Source: Candidatus Omnitrophota bacterium (GTDB lineage: Bacteria; Omnitrophota; Gorgyraeia; Zapsychrales; Fredricksoniimonadaceae). From it: 28,687 nucleotides of DNA. The notes beneath the pieces were generated by a model, which was given only the letters and a program-made list of their open reading frames with translations, had not been told where the DNA came from and ran no database searches. The position numbers were made by a program, and so were the translations under genes. How positions within the stretch are numbered: the first letter of the stretch is position 1; each line of letters starts with the position of its first letter. Location of the stretch: assembly GCA_017987425.1 (NCBI GenBank), contig JAGNTT010000006.1, forward strand, positions 1 to 28,687, given 5' to 3'. Below, in pieces: positions 1 through 7,446 of this stretch.

Positions 1-504
1 CGGCGGATTAAGCCAGATACGCGCCCAACGGGTATCGCGCACACGGCTGGCCACCAGCTCATACACACCGTACAAAACCACACTGTATAAAATCGTACTG
101 ACAAAGGTATTGCGGAAGAACGGGATGGCAGCCACGAAACATTCCGATAAACCCTTCCAAGTCACCGGGTACAACGTCGGCCAAGCACCAAGATTGGTAA
201 TCAAGAAATACAGGACCGATGAAGCAACACCGCCGAGCAAAAAGGAGGAAAATTTATTATTCTTCCTGATCTGAAGGCCGATCAAAGAGATCAGGATCAT
301 ACTTCCATAGGTATAAAGCATCGTGTCGTGAAAACCGATCACAAGATCGGACAAAAGCATGAACAACACAGGTGTAATGATCGTGTATTTACGGGGAAGG
401 TAAACCCCTCCAAAAAGGGCCAAGGCGATGGTCGGAGTAAAATTGGGCGCATGATCGGCGAATCGGGTTAAAATACCTGCAGCCAAGAGAATAAAAGCCA
501 GCAT
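1..504 (-). CDS. DUF6580-type integral membrane protein, 3' end cut by window edge
   Basis: The reading frame is open from an ATG at 504 to base 1 with no stop, so 168 codons are visible and the C-terminus lies outside the window. The product is strongly hydrophobic, starting MLAFILLAAGIL and followed by FTPTIALALFGGVYLP. It has about four or five membrane segments and a charged loop (QIRKNNK), with a Trp/Tyr-rich C-terminal part. This pattern matches the DUF6580 family of small membrane proteins, which resemble ECF-transporter S components; I am recalling the family, not aligning it. The start is supported by AAAGGA about 6 nt upstream and by a sigma70-type promoter at 544-571. The substrate is unknown, and no riboswitch-like leader is visible in the short upstream region. 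Confidence 0.75.
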   Translation of the reverse strand, partial: MLAFILLAAGILTRFADHAPNFTPTIALALFGGVYLPRKYTIITPVLFMLLSDLVIGFHDTMLYTYGSMILISLIGLQIRKNNKFSSFLLGGVASSVLYFLITNLGAWPTLYPVTWKGLSECFVAAIPFFRNTFVSTILYSVVLYGVYELVASRVRDTRWARIWLNPP

Positions 505-531
505 AAAAGTCCTTTGTTGGAGTGTTATTGG

Positions 532-571
532 ATAAGCGGGCTTATTCTATCATTGACAATAATATCTTCAA
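532..571 (-). promoter_or_regulatory. Promoter with start-site dyad for the DUF6580 gene
   Basis: Read on the minus strand: TTGAAG (566-571), 16-bp spacer, TAGAAT (544-549). A perfect dyad ATAAGC-GG-GCTTAT (532-545) overlaps the -10 and the expected start point, so it could be an operator or a small leader hairpin. Confidence 0.5.
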
Positions 572-605
572 GCGAAAATATTGAACTGCTGAAGGCTTAA
601 TAAAA

Positions 606-663
606 TTGTAGGGGCGGTTATTAACCGCCCGCAATTCTGGGCGATCGATGATCGCCCCTACAA
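606..663. repeat. Palindromic double-hairpin intergenic repeat (GTAGGGGCG type)
   Basis: The outer arms TTGTAGGGG and CCCCTACAA enclose two inner hairpins. One is GGGCGGTT..AACCGCCC (612-630). The other is GGGCGATC-GAT-GATCGCCC (639-657). The cruciform-like layout resembles dispersed REP/MITE-like repeats with GTAGGGGC ends seen in many bacterial genomes. Only one copy occurs in this window, so dispersal is assumed. Confidence 0.6.
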
Positions 664-666
664 AGA

Positions 667-697
667 CTAAGGGCCGGGCAAATTGCCCGGCCCTTAG
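667..697. terminator. Strong hairpin, likely terminator of the small secreted-protein gene
   Basis: Perfect 13-bp stem CTAAGGGCCGGGC / GCCCGGCCCTTAG with a 5-nt loop. It lies 25 bp past the stop of the minus-strand gene at 723. The U-tract on the minus strand is poor (TCTTTG), so termination may be weak or bidirectional. Confidence 0.55.
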
Positions 698-722
698 AAA
701 ACCGCTATATAACCGGAACGAA

Positions 723-932
723 TTACTGTGTGATTGTGCCGCCGACAGCTTCAGCGCCTTCAGTCACAACTTCGTTCATTTCGTTTCCGATTTCGTTGAC
801 CATTTCGTTGATGGTGTTATCCATCACTTCTTCAGCAGCTTCACCGGCTGTTTCTTCAGCCTGAACAACCATATACTTGGAAGCAACAGTTAAAGCTAAT
901 ACAGCGGCCAACGTGAATAATACCTTCTTCAT
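723..932 (-). CDS. Small secreted acidic protein, function unknown
   Basis: A 69-residue product. Residues 1-25 form a Sec signal peptide (MKKVLF, then a hydrophobic core, then VQA just before the mature part). The remaining 44 or so residues are acidic, rich in Glu, Asn and Ala, and form a likely amphipathic helix with repeated NEM/NEI/NEV triplets. There are no cysteines and I recognise no domain. The start is well supported by AAGGAG 8 nt upstream, by its own promoter (1063-1090) and by a terminator-like hairpin just downstream, which together mark it as a monocistronic gene. A role as a periplasmic or envelope helical protein is only a guess. Confidence 0.75.
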   Translation of the reverse strand: MKKVLFTLAAVLALTVASKYMVVQAEETAGEAAEEVMDNTINEMVNEIGNEMNEVVTEGAEAVGGTITQ

Positions 933-1062
933 GACATTCTCTCCTTTTTGATAGATGAAACTACATTAACTAATTATTTTTATTTGCTATCCTTGGAACC
1001 ACACAATTAAGGTCAAATCCTGGTGCGTTTCTGCCCCCCTTCCAAAGGTGACAAACTTGAAA

Positions 1063-1090
1063 ATCATATCATCGTTCCATAAAAACTCAA
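1063..1090 (-). promoter_or_regulatory. Promoter for the small secreted-protein gene
   Basis: TTGAGT (1085-1090), 16-bp spacer, TATGAT (1063-1068) on the minus strand. The predicted start near 1056 gives a leader of about 120 nt with a G-rich stretch (GGAAGGGGGGC). I could not match the leader to a known riboswitch. Confidence 0.5.
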
Positions 1091-1118
1091 TAAAAATTAA
1101 GTTTAATCTCCGGCGTGC

Positions 1119-2462
1119 TTAAATGGGGAATTTGGCGGGATCGTCGTATATAAATGTTCGCGTATTCTCGTCGAAGTCGGCAATCTTGGGCAGGATCAGG
1201 TCCCGTTCATTGCGCTCTTTGGACTCGATGTGGCGTTTAAATTCTTGTGTAAATGTCTTGATAATACTGGGGATCAAAATGGATTCCTGGGTCGGCAAAA
1301 AGCACCGGGTCTGGTTGGTACAGCGGCCGGAAATTTCGAAAATGGCCTCTAAATCGTCCTGACTGCCACCTCCAAGTTCAATCTTTTTAAGAAGTTCGGT
1401 GATGTTCGCCGTCCCGCGGTTGCATGGCACGCACTGGCCGCAGGAACTCTTAGCTAAAAAGTTTGAAAACTTAAGCGCAGCCTGGACCATGCAGGCGCTT
1501 TCATCATAAACAATGAAGCCGGCCGAACCCAGACCGCCGCCGACTTTACGCAAAGAACCGAAATCCATCGGTGTGTCAAAACGTTCGGGAGTGACCACCC
1601 CGCTCGCAACCCCGGAAAAAACCGCTTTAAGCGGATATTTGCCCACGGGACCGCCGCAGACATCGTATAAAAGTGTCCGTAAGGACAATCCTGCCGGCAA
1701 TTCATAAATTCCCTGATTTTTCACGTCACCTGAAACAGTAAAAATCACGGTCCCCGGTGTGTCCTCGGAACCCACTTCGCGGAACCATTCCGGCCCTTTG
1801 GTCATGATCTGAGTGGCCTGACAAAAACTTTCCACGTTGTTGACGGATGTGGGATTGGGCGAACCCGGTGAAAAATTAATCCCCTGAATATAGGGAGGAA
1901 TATTTCTCGGCATCGGATAACGGCCGTCGATGGATTCGATCAATCCCTTTTCCTCTCCGAACAGGTATTCATCCGGCCCCAGATGGATTTTGATCAATCC
2001 TTTGGGTACAAGACCGGCTTCTTCCATTTCCCTTCGCGCGCCGAATAGACGTTTGACCTGCGGCTTATATTTCTTTTTGATGCCGATGTAGGCTTCTTTG
2101 GCGCCGATGGCCAGACAGGCAATCGCTATACCTTCAAACAGCTGATAGGGATTTTTCAGAATAAAATAACGGTCTTTGTAGGTGCCCGGCTCGCCTTCCG
2201 AAAAATTGCAGGCGACATATTTGATGGGACAAGGCTCGTTGCGGATACTCCCCCACTTTATTGCGGTCGGAAAACCGGCGCCGCCGCGCCCTCGCAAATG
2301 AGCCTTTTTAATAGTGGCGATGACTTCTTCAGGTCCGATGGAGCGTGCCTTGGCAATGCCTTGACCGCCTCCGCGTGCCTTGTATTCCTGCAACGTCGTG
2401 ATAGGTTTTAAATCTTCAGGTAGTATTCTGCGTACTTCGTGGGATGCCATATTTTGAAACAC
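1119..2462 (-). CDS. Solitary NuoF-like NADH dehydrogenase flavoprotein subunit
   Basis: A 447-residue homologue of the NADH- and FMN-binding 51 kDa subunit (NuoF/HoxF/HndC family), which passes electrons from NADH through FMN to a 4Fe-4S cluster. Visible are the FMN loop GRGGAGFP (58-65), CNFSEGEPG (85-93), the SLBB region (PTSVNNVES onward) and cluster cysteines C341, C344, C347 plus C381. An extra C387 follows. Length equals E. coli NuoF. There is no thioredoxin-like N-terminal domain and no C-terminal ferredoxin. Canonical NuoF has NADE where this has NFSE, so an acidic residue at the flavin/NADH site is replaced by Ser. No nuoE, nuoG or hydrogenase gene is nearby; partners must be elsewhere or differ. 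The GTG start at 2462 lies 13 nt after the receiver gene; ATG at 2450 is an equally possible start. Confidence 0.85.
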   Translation of the reverse strand: MFQNMASHEVRRILPEDLKPITTLQEYKARGGGQGIAKARSIGPEEVIATIKKAHLRGRGGAGFPTAIKWGSIRNEPCPIKYVACNFSEGEPGTYKDRYFILKNPYQLFEGIAIACLAIGAKEAYIGIKKKYKPQVKRLFGARREMEEAGLVPKGLIKIHLGPDEYLFGEEKGLIESIDGRYPMPRNIPPYIQGINFSPGSPNPTSVNNVESFCQATQIMTKGPEWFREVGSEDTPGTVIFTVSGDVKNQGIYELPAGLSLRTLLYDVCGGPVGKYPLKAVFSGVASGVVTPERFDTPMDFGSLRKVGGGLGSAGFIVYDESACMVQAALKFSNFLAKSSCGQCVPCNRGTANITELLKKIELGGGSQDDLEAIFEISGRCTNQTRCFLPTQESILIPSIIKTFTQEFKRHIESKERNERDLILPKIADFDENTRTFIYDDPAKFPI

Positions 2463-2475
2463 TCTTCGTAAATGT

Positions 2476-2835
2476 TTATGAGGTCAACTGCCGGACTTTT
2501 TCAAGGAAAACATCCGTTTTGATCGGCTTGATCAGACAGATACTGACCCCCTGGCCCAAAAAAAGATCTTCCATGTCGGCCTTGGCGGTAATCACAATAA
2601 TCGGAATTCTCTTAAGCTCGTCAATCCTCTTGATTTCCTGGACAAACGTGTAACCGTCCATTTGAGGCATGACGATATCCAAAACTATAAGATCGGGCTT
2701 CTGTTCCCGTGCCTGCGTAAAACCGGAAACACCGTCGCCGGCAGTCAAAACGTTGTAATGCTGCCCTTCCAGACGGTTACGGAGAAGCGCGACCACTTCG
2801 AGATCGTCGTCGATCACCAATATCGTTTTGGGCAT
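2476..2835 (-). CDS. Single-domain response regulator (CheY-like receiver)
   Basis: 119 residues forming one receiver domain and nothing else. The acidic triad is D9-D11, the phospho-acceptor is D53 in LIVLDIVMPQMDG, the switch Thr is T83 and the conserved Lys is K103 in LIKPIK. No DNA-binding or enzymatic output domain is attached, so it would signal by protein contact, as CheY or Spo0F do. It lies between phoU and the NuoF-like gene on the same strand. A 102-bp gap upstream contains an extended -10, so it may form a two-gene unit with the NuoF-like gene. It is not PhoB, which has a winged-helix domain. The cognate kinase is not in the window. Confidence 0.9.
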   Translation of the reverse strand: MPKTILVIDDDLEVVALLRNRLEGQHYNVLTAGDGVSGFTQAREQKPDLIVLDIVMPQMDGYTFVQEIKRIDELKRIPIIVITAKADMEDLFLGQGVSICLIKPIKTDVFLEKVRQLTS

Positions 2836-2879
2836 GAGGAACTTCTCTAAATAATAAGTTTACCTTCTAAAGATGCCCC

Positions 2880-2888
2880 AGTATAACA
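2880..2888 (-). promoter_or_regulatory. Extended -10 promoter candidate for the receiver gene
   Basis: Minus strand TGT followed by TATACT, an extended -10 (TGn-TATAAT type). The -35 region is poor (TTTTCC at best). It lies 45 bp upstream of the receiver start codon, inside the phoU-receiver gap. Confidence 0.4.
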
Positions 2889-2937
2889 CGCACTCTCTTA
2901 CGGAAAAAGAAGGAAAATAGAATTTTCATATAAAAGA

Positions 2938-3615
2938 TTACGGATGCTGAAGCTTTTCCGGATGATGTTTGACGACGATGGCCTGTTCCAGGTAAATGAC
3001 GCTTTCGGCGATATTAGTGGCCTGGTCGCAAATCCTCTCGAGATGGCGGGCGATCAAAAGTAGCGGGATGGCGCGGGGCGCGGTCTTTCCGTCAATCATG
3101 ATGAACTCGTTGGTCAACTCTTCCTGGATGCCGTTACGTAGATGATCTGCCTCGGCATCCATTTGGATGACTTCCCGCGCGAGCTTTTCGTCATGATTAA
3201 CAAAAGAATCCATGGACTTGCGCACCATGTCGCGGGCGAGCTGGGAAAGCCGCGGAATATCGATGAGCGGTTTTAAAAGCGGCTTGACGGCGGAGAGCTC
3301 CAGAACTCTTTGCGAGATATTAACCGCAAGATCGGCGATCCTCTCCAGATTGGCGTTGATATGAAGCGCTGTCGTCACAAAACGTAAATCACGGGCCAGA
3401 GGCTGATGGAGCGCAAGAATATCAATGACCTTCTCTTCAATTTCAATTTCCAGTTCATCGATGAGCGCGTCATGTTCAACGACGTCCTGCGCAAGAGTCG
3501 CATTCAAACCTTTGAGGGCCTCGATCGATGTGTCAATGGCAATCTCCGTCATGTTCGACATGCGAAGAAGCATTTCGTTGAGTTCTTTTAAGTCTTCTGT
3601 AAAATGGCGTTGCAT
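2938..3615 (-). CDS. phoU: Phosphate uptake regulator PhoU
   Basis: 225 residues, the normal length for PhoU, beginning MQRHFTEDLKELNEMLLRM, a near-canonical PhoU N-terminus. Two three-helix PhoU repeats are visible. Each has the metal-binding acidic pattern, with the HINANLERIADLAVNI region in the first and RHLERICDQATNIAE in the second. PhoU links the Pst transporter to the Pho two-component kinase and limits Pi uptake. It follows pstB, as in most pst operons. The 92-bp gap to pstB is filled by a heptad-repeat hairpin that reaches the start codon, and no Shine-Dalgarno sequence is apparent. The product ends in a His-containing tail (VVKHHPEKLQHP) of no known importance. Confidence 0.95.
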   Translation of the reverse strand: MQRHFTEDLKELNEMLLRMSNMTEIAIDTSIEALKGLNATLAQDVVEHDALIDELEIEIEEKVIDILALHQPLARDLRFVTTALHINANLERIADLAVNISQRVLELSAVKPLLKPLIDIPRLSQLARDMVRKSMDSFVNHDEKLAREVIQMDAEADHLRNGIQEELTNEFIMIDGKTAPRAIPLLLIARHLERICDQATNIAESVIYLEQAIVVKHHPEKLQHP

Positions 3616-3690
3616 AAGTCAGTCACACATCACAGGACACACGACACATGTAAAACCTCTTGTGACATATGACCTGTGTCTTGTGCCCTT
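3616..3690. repeat. Inverted pair of degenerate 7-bp tandem repeats (pstB-phoU gap)
   Basis: Arm 1 (3623-3650) reads as four heptads starting TCACACA, TCACAGG. Arm 2 (3659-3686) reads as four heptads starting CTTGTGA, CATATGA. The arms are imperfect inverted copies (about 19 of 28 positions by eye) around an 8-nt loop. The structure abuts the phoU start codon, so it could form an mRNA hairpin that affects phoU translation. Confidence 0.55.
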
Positions 3691-3707
3691 AAAGTTGTTA
3701 GTTAGGT

Positions 3708-4541
3708 TTAGCCAAATCTTCCCGTAATGTATTCTTCGGTGATTTTTTTGGTGGGCTTGGTGAAGATGTCGCTTGTTTTGCCGTATTCGATCAATTCCCC
3801 CTGCATGAGGAAAGCCGTCATATCGGAAATACGGGCCGCCTGCTGCATGTTGTGGGTGACGATGACGATCGTATATTTATTTTTAAGTTTAAAAATCAAT
3901 TCCTCGATCTTGGCGGTCGCGATAGGATCGAGCGCGGACGCCGGCTCATCCATGAGAATAATGTCGGGTTCAATCGCCAAGGTGCGGGCGACGCACAATC
4001 TCTGCTGCTGTCCTCCGGACAATCGCAGAGCGCTTTCTTTGAGTCGGTCCTTGACTTCATCCCACAACGCGGCATCACGGAGGCTCTCCTCCACCTTTTT
4101 CTCGATCACAGTCTTGTCGCGCATTCCGTTGATCTTAAGACCATAAGCCACATTTTCAGAAATCGACTTCGGAAAAGGATTGGGCTTCTGAAAAACCATC
4201 CCTACCTTTTTGCGCAGCTCAACAACGTCGATGGATTTCTCAAAAATATCCTGGTCGTCGATCAAAATTGTTCCCTCAGGCCGTGAACTCAGAACCAGAT
4301 CGTTCATTCGGTTCATGCAGCGTAAGAGTGTCGACTTACCGCAACCGGAAGGTCCGATAATACTGGTTACGAATTTAGGATTGACGTTAAAAGAAATGCT
4401 TTTTAGAACCTTGTGAGACCCGTAATAAAAATTAAAGTCAATGACCTTGATCTTCGGCTGTATTCCGGGGCTGTTCGAGGCATGCTGATTAGTTATATTT
4501 TCCATATTCAAAATGACAGGCTTTTCACGCGTGGTCGGCAT
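3708..4541 (-). CDS. pstB: Phosphate ABC transporter ATP-binding protein PstB
   Basis: 277 residues. It energises phosphate import through PstC/PstA at the inner membrane. Visible are Walker A GPSGCGKST (63-71), the Q-loop VFQKPNPFP typical of PstB, the signature LSGGQQQR, Walker B IILMDEPASALDP and the switch His in THN. The N-terminal region of about 30 residues before the ABC fold is slightly long. ATG at 4541 is preceded by AAAAAGG at some distance; a start at 4505 (MENITNQ) is possible but has weaker upstream sequence. It follows pstA by 42 bp. Confidence 0.96.
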   Translation of the reverse strand: MPTTREKPVILNMENITNQHASNSPGIQPKIKVIDFNFYYGSHKVLKSISFNVNPKFVTSIIGPSGCGKSTLLRCMNRMNDLVLSSRPEGTILIDDQDIFEKSIDVVELRKKVGMVFQKPNPFPKSISENVAYGLKINGMRDKTVIEKKVEESLRDAALWDEVKDRLKESALRLSGGQQQRLCVARTLAIEPDIILMDEPASALDPIATAKIEELIFKLKNKYTIVIVTHNMQQAARISDMTAFLMQGELIEYGKTSDIFTKPTKKITEEYITGRFG

Positions 4542-4583
4542 AACCTAAACCTTTTTTATTATAGTGTTGTTTGATCGATGCTT

Positions 4584-5504
4584 TCATTTTTTGTACTGAT
4601 TCTTTTGGCGTAAATAAATCGCCAGACCGTTCATACAGAGTGTAATGAGCAAAAGCACGATAATCCCGCCGGCCGCGCATTCGAGAAACGCCTTCTGTGG
4701 ACGCGAAACCCAGTTGAAAACCTGAATGGGCAAAACCGAGAATGGATCGAGCAATCCTTTAAGCGATATGTTCAGGAACGGAAACTGGTTTGAAACGGAA
4801 ACGGGCGGATGAGGCAGGAACGGAATGTACGTCAAAGCGCCCAGCGTGACAAGCGGCGCGGTCTCTCCGATAGCCCTGGACATCGCCAGAATAATTCCCG
4901 TCATAATATTACCGAAGGCGATCGGCAGAACCTGATTCCGGATGGTCTGCCATTTGGTGGCCCCGAGGGCAAGCGACGCTTCTCTGATCGACTGCGGCAC
5001 CGTTCTTAAAGCCTCGCGCGTTGAGAGTATAATGATGGGCAGGATCAAAAGCGCCAGCGTGCATCCCCCCGCCAAAACGCTTCGCTCCATGTGCAGGGCG
5101 CGCACGAACAATCCTAATCCTAGGATGCCGTAAATAACGGACGGTACACCCGCCAGGTTAGCAATGTTGATCTCAATGAAATCCGTAAATTTATTTTTAC
5201 GGGCGTACTCCTCAAGATAAATTGCCGAACCTATGCCGATCGGAATGGCAAGAGCGGCTGTTGTCACCATGATCCATAAAGTACCTACCCAAGCGGAAAG
5301 GATACCGGCCTGCGCCGCTTTACGGGATGGGAAACTTGTCATAAACTGCCAGTTCAGCCTCCCGCCGCCGTCCATGATTACGTCGATAATCAGAACGAAA
5401 AGAATCAAGAGGCCGAAAAGAGTGACACCCAGACCGAAAAAGGCAAAAAAACTGTTGATGAATTTTCTTTGCTGTTTCTGCGCCGGGGTCAGTGTATTAA
5501 TCAT
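4584..5504 (-). CDS. pstA: Phosphate ABC transporter permease PstA
   Basis: 306 residues with about six membrane segments and the EAA loop REASLALGATKWQTIRNQVLP, which contacts PstB. The region SRAIGETAPLVTLGA near the periplasmic gate is typical of PstA. The N-terminal cytoplasmic part (LTPAQKQQRKF) is followed by the first membrane span. The start at 5504 has a good Shine-Dalgarno (AAGGA, 7 nt away) and overlaps the 3' end of pstC by 8 bp, which implies translational coupling. Confidence 0.96.
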   Translation of the reverse strand: MINTLTPAQKQQRKFINSFFAFFGLGVTLFGLLILFVLIIDVIMDGGGRLNWQFMTSFPSRKAAQAGILSAWVGTLWIMVTTAALAIPIGIGSAIYLEEYARKNKFTDFIEINIANLAGVPSVIYGILGLGLFVRALHMERSVLAGGCTLALLILPIIILSTREALRTVPQSIREASLALGATKWQTIRNQVLPIAFGNIMTGIILAMSRAIGETAPLVTLGALTYIPFLPHPPVSVSNQFPFLNISLKGLLDPFSVLPIQVFNWVSRPQKAFLECAAGGIIVLLLITLCMNGLAIYLRQKNQYKK

Positions 5505-6396
5505 AAACTTCCTTGAAACGCTCTTTAAATTTAAAACTCAAAATATTCAGCATGAACGTTAAGGTAAAGAGCGCCATACCGCAGGCAAAAATGGTACGGT
5601 ACTCAATCGTTCCGTGCGGAGTATCTCCCAGACTGACCTGAACAATATAGGCCGTGATCGTTTCGACAGGGACAAGCGGATTGAATGTCAAATGCGGCTG
5701 CTGACCGGCGGCAATAGCAACGATCATGGTCTCCCCGATCGCCCTTGAAACCGCAAGGATGATTGACGCGATCACGCCCGATAAGGCGGCCGGAAGCACA
5801 ATAAAAAAAGCCACCTGCAATTTATTGGAACCCAGCGCATACCCCGCTTCTTTCAAACGCGCAGGAACAGCGTGCATGGCATCTTCGCTCAATGAAGAAA
5901 TAAGCGGAATGATCATGATCCCCATAACAAGCCCTGCCGACAACGAATTAAAGCCGGAGATGTCGGGGAAGATTTTACGTAGAAGCGGTGTAACAAAGAG
6001 AAGCGCAAAATAACCGTAAACAACCGTCGGAATGGCGGCCAGAATTTCCATGAGCGGCTTGACCACAGTCCGCACCTTGGAATGCGCGTATTCGCTGAGA
6101 TACACGGCGCTGATCAGACCGACCGGCACTGCCACCGCAAGAGCGATGAGCGTCGTTAAAACCGTCCCGGAAAGCAACGGAAGGATTCCGAAATGCTTGT
6201 TGGTAAAAAGAGGCGTCCACTCTTTGTCGGTGAGGAAATCCATAATAGGGACGACCTTGAAAAACTGGATCGTTTCAGAAAGAAGGATGTAAATGATCGC
6301 GGCCGTCGTGAAGACGGACAAGAGGCTGCATAAAAACAGCAGCCCCTCGATCACTCTTTCCTTGAATTTCAAAAACGAGTTCTTCCGTCTAAACAT
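5497..6396 (-). CDS. pstC: Phosphate ABC transporter permease PstC
   Basis: 299 residues with about six membrane segments. The EAA loop LKEAGYALGSNKLQVAFFIVLP and the SRAIGETMIVAIAAG stretch are characteristic of PstC. The periplasmic loop after the first span (FFKVVPIMDFLTDKEWTP) also fits the family. Its ATG overlaps the pstS stop by one base (TAATG). It pairs with PstA to form the inner-membrane phosphate channel. Confidence 0.96.
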   Translation of the reverse strand: MFRRKNSFLKFKERVIEGLLFLCSLLSVFTTAAIIYILLSETIQFFKVVPIMDFLTDKEWTPLFTNKHFGILPLLSGTVLTTLIALAVAVPVGLISAVYLSEYAHSKVRTVVKPLMEILAAIPTVVYGYFALLFVTPLLRKIFPDISGFNSLSAGLVMGIMIIPLISSLSEDAMHAVPARLKEAGYALGSNKLQVAFFIVLPAALSGVIASIILAVSRAIGETMIVAIAAGQQPHLTFNPLVPVETITAYIVQVSLGDTPHGTIEYRTIFACGMALFTLTFMLNILSFKFKERFKEVYD

Positions 6397-7385
6397 TATT
6401 TTTCCATTTTTAACAATTCGGCCATAGTGACGCCAACCTTGGCGCCGCCGGAGAATACAGATCCCTTGATGCGGCTCTCAAAACGGTGCTTGGCAGCTTC
6501 GTAGGATTCCGGCTGAAGAGGAATATATCCGACTTCTTCGACAAGCTCGGTGGCATTGTCCAGATAGAATTCAACATATTTGGCGATATTGGCTTTCTGA
6601 GCTGCAGCCGCGCTGACATAGATGAAGATCGGACGGGCCAAGGGCTGATAAGTGTTGTCCATAACTGTTTCCATGGACGGAGCGATCGGGCCTTCGCCGT
6701 TGTCGCTCTTGCCGTCTTCGATCGGAACAATTTTCAGACGGTCCTTATTCTGCTCATAATAGGCAAGACCGAAATATCCGAGTCCGCCCTTTTCACTGCC
6801 GACACCTTCAACAAGAACGTTGTCATCTTCACTGGCGGTATAATCGCCGCGGCTTGAGCCAGACTTACCGTTAATGGCCTCTGTGAAATAATCGAATGTT
6901 CCGGAATCCGTACCGGCCCCGTAAAGGACGATCGGTTCATCCGGGAAGCCGTCTCTGACCTGGCTCCACTTGGTCACTGTTCCCTGCGAATCCGGGGACC
7001 AGATTTTCTTTAATTCTTCAACGGTCAAATAATCGACCCATGTGTTTTTAGGATTTACGACGACAGCCAATCCGTCGTAAGCGATGGGAAGTTCGATGAA
7101 ATCAATGCTGCTTTCCTTGCAGGCTGTCTTTTCAGTAGACTTGATGGGACGGGACGCGTTCGAGATGTCCGTTTCCCCGCGGCAAAAGCGTTTGAAACCG
7201 CCGCCGGTTCCGGAAATCCCGACCATGACTTTACCGCCGCCTGTTTTACCGAATTCCTCGGAGACAGCTTCCGTAATGGGGAACACGGTGCTGGATCCGT
7301 CAACCTTGATGATGTCCGCAGCCAATACCGGAAGAGCGACGGAAACCGCCATCAGTGTGCTTAATATTAATTTACCTTTTGTCAT
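6396..7385 (-). CDS. pstS: Periplasmic phosphate-binding protein PstS
   Basis: 329 residues with a Sec signal peptide (1-22, ending LPVLA before AD). It has no lipobox Cys, so it is soluble in the periplasm. The phosphate-binding segments are DGSSTVFPITEAV (29-41), GISGTGGGFKRFCRGETDI (57-74) and TDSGTFDYFTEAI further on. These supply Ser/Thr hydroxyls and the Arg/Asp pair that bind Pi. It is first of the pst genes, 61 bp after the porin gene. AAGGAG lies 7 nt before the ATG. I see neither a terminator nor a convincing new promoter in that gap, so it is probably co-transcribed with the porin under the Pho box. Confidence 0.96.
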   Translation of the reverse strand: MTKGKLILSTLMAVSVALPVLAADIIKVDGSSTVFPITEAVSEEFGKTGGGKVMVGISGTGGGFKRFCRGETDISNASRPIKSTEKTACKESSIDFIELPIAYDGLAVVVNPKNTWVDYLTVEELKKIWSPDSQGTVTKWSQVRDGFPDEPIVLYGAGTDSGTFDYFTEAINGKSGSSRGDYTASEDDNVLVEGVGSEKGGLGYFGLAYYEQNKDRLKIVPIEDGKSDNGEGPIAPSMETVMDNTYQPLARPIFIYVSAAAAQKANIAKYVEFYLDNATELVEEVGYIPLQPESYEAAKHRFESRIKGSVFSGGAKVGVTMAELLKMEK

Positions 7386-7446
7386 TGGTATCTCCTTAAA
7401 ATTATGTTTTATAGTACATCATTCATGAAAGTTTGAAAATCTAAAA

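Noticed and set aside
970..1010. Sigma54-like GG..GC element ahead of the small secreted-protein gene
   Set aside because: The GG-GC spacing is 11 rather than 10 and the flanking bases do not fit; the sigma70-type site at 1063-1090 is better.
3727..4286. Open frames of about 140 codons on the plus strand across pstB
   Set aside because: Shadows of the pstB coding strand; the products are low-complexity and unrelated to any motif.
7386..7446. Separate Pho box or promoter for pstS
   Set aside because: No 11-bp repeat and only AT-rich -10-like sequence without a matching -35.
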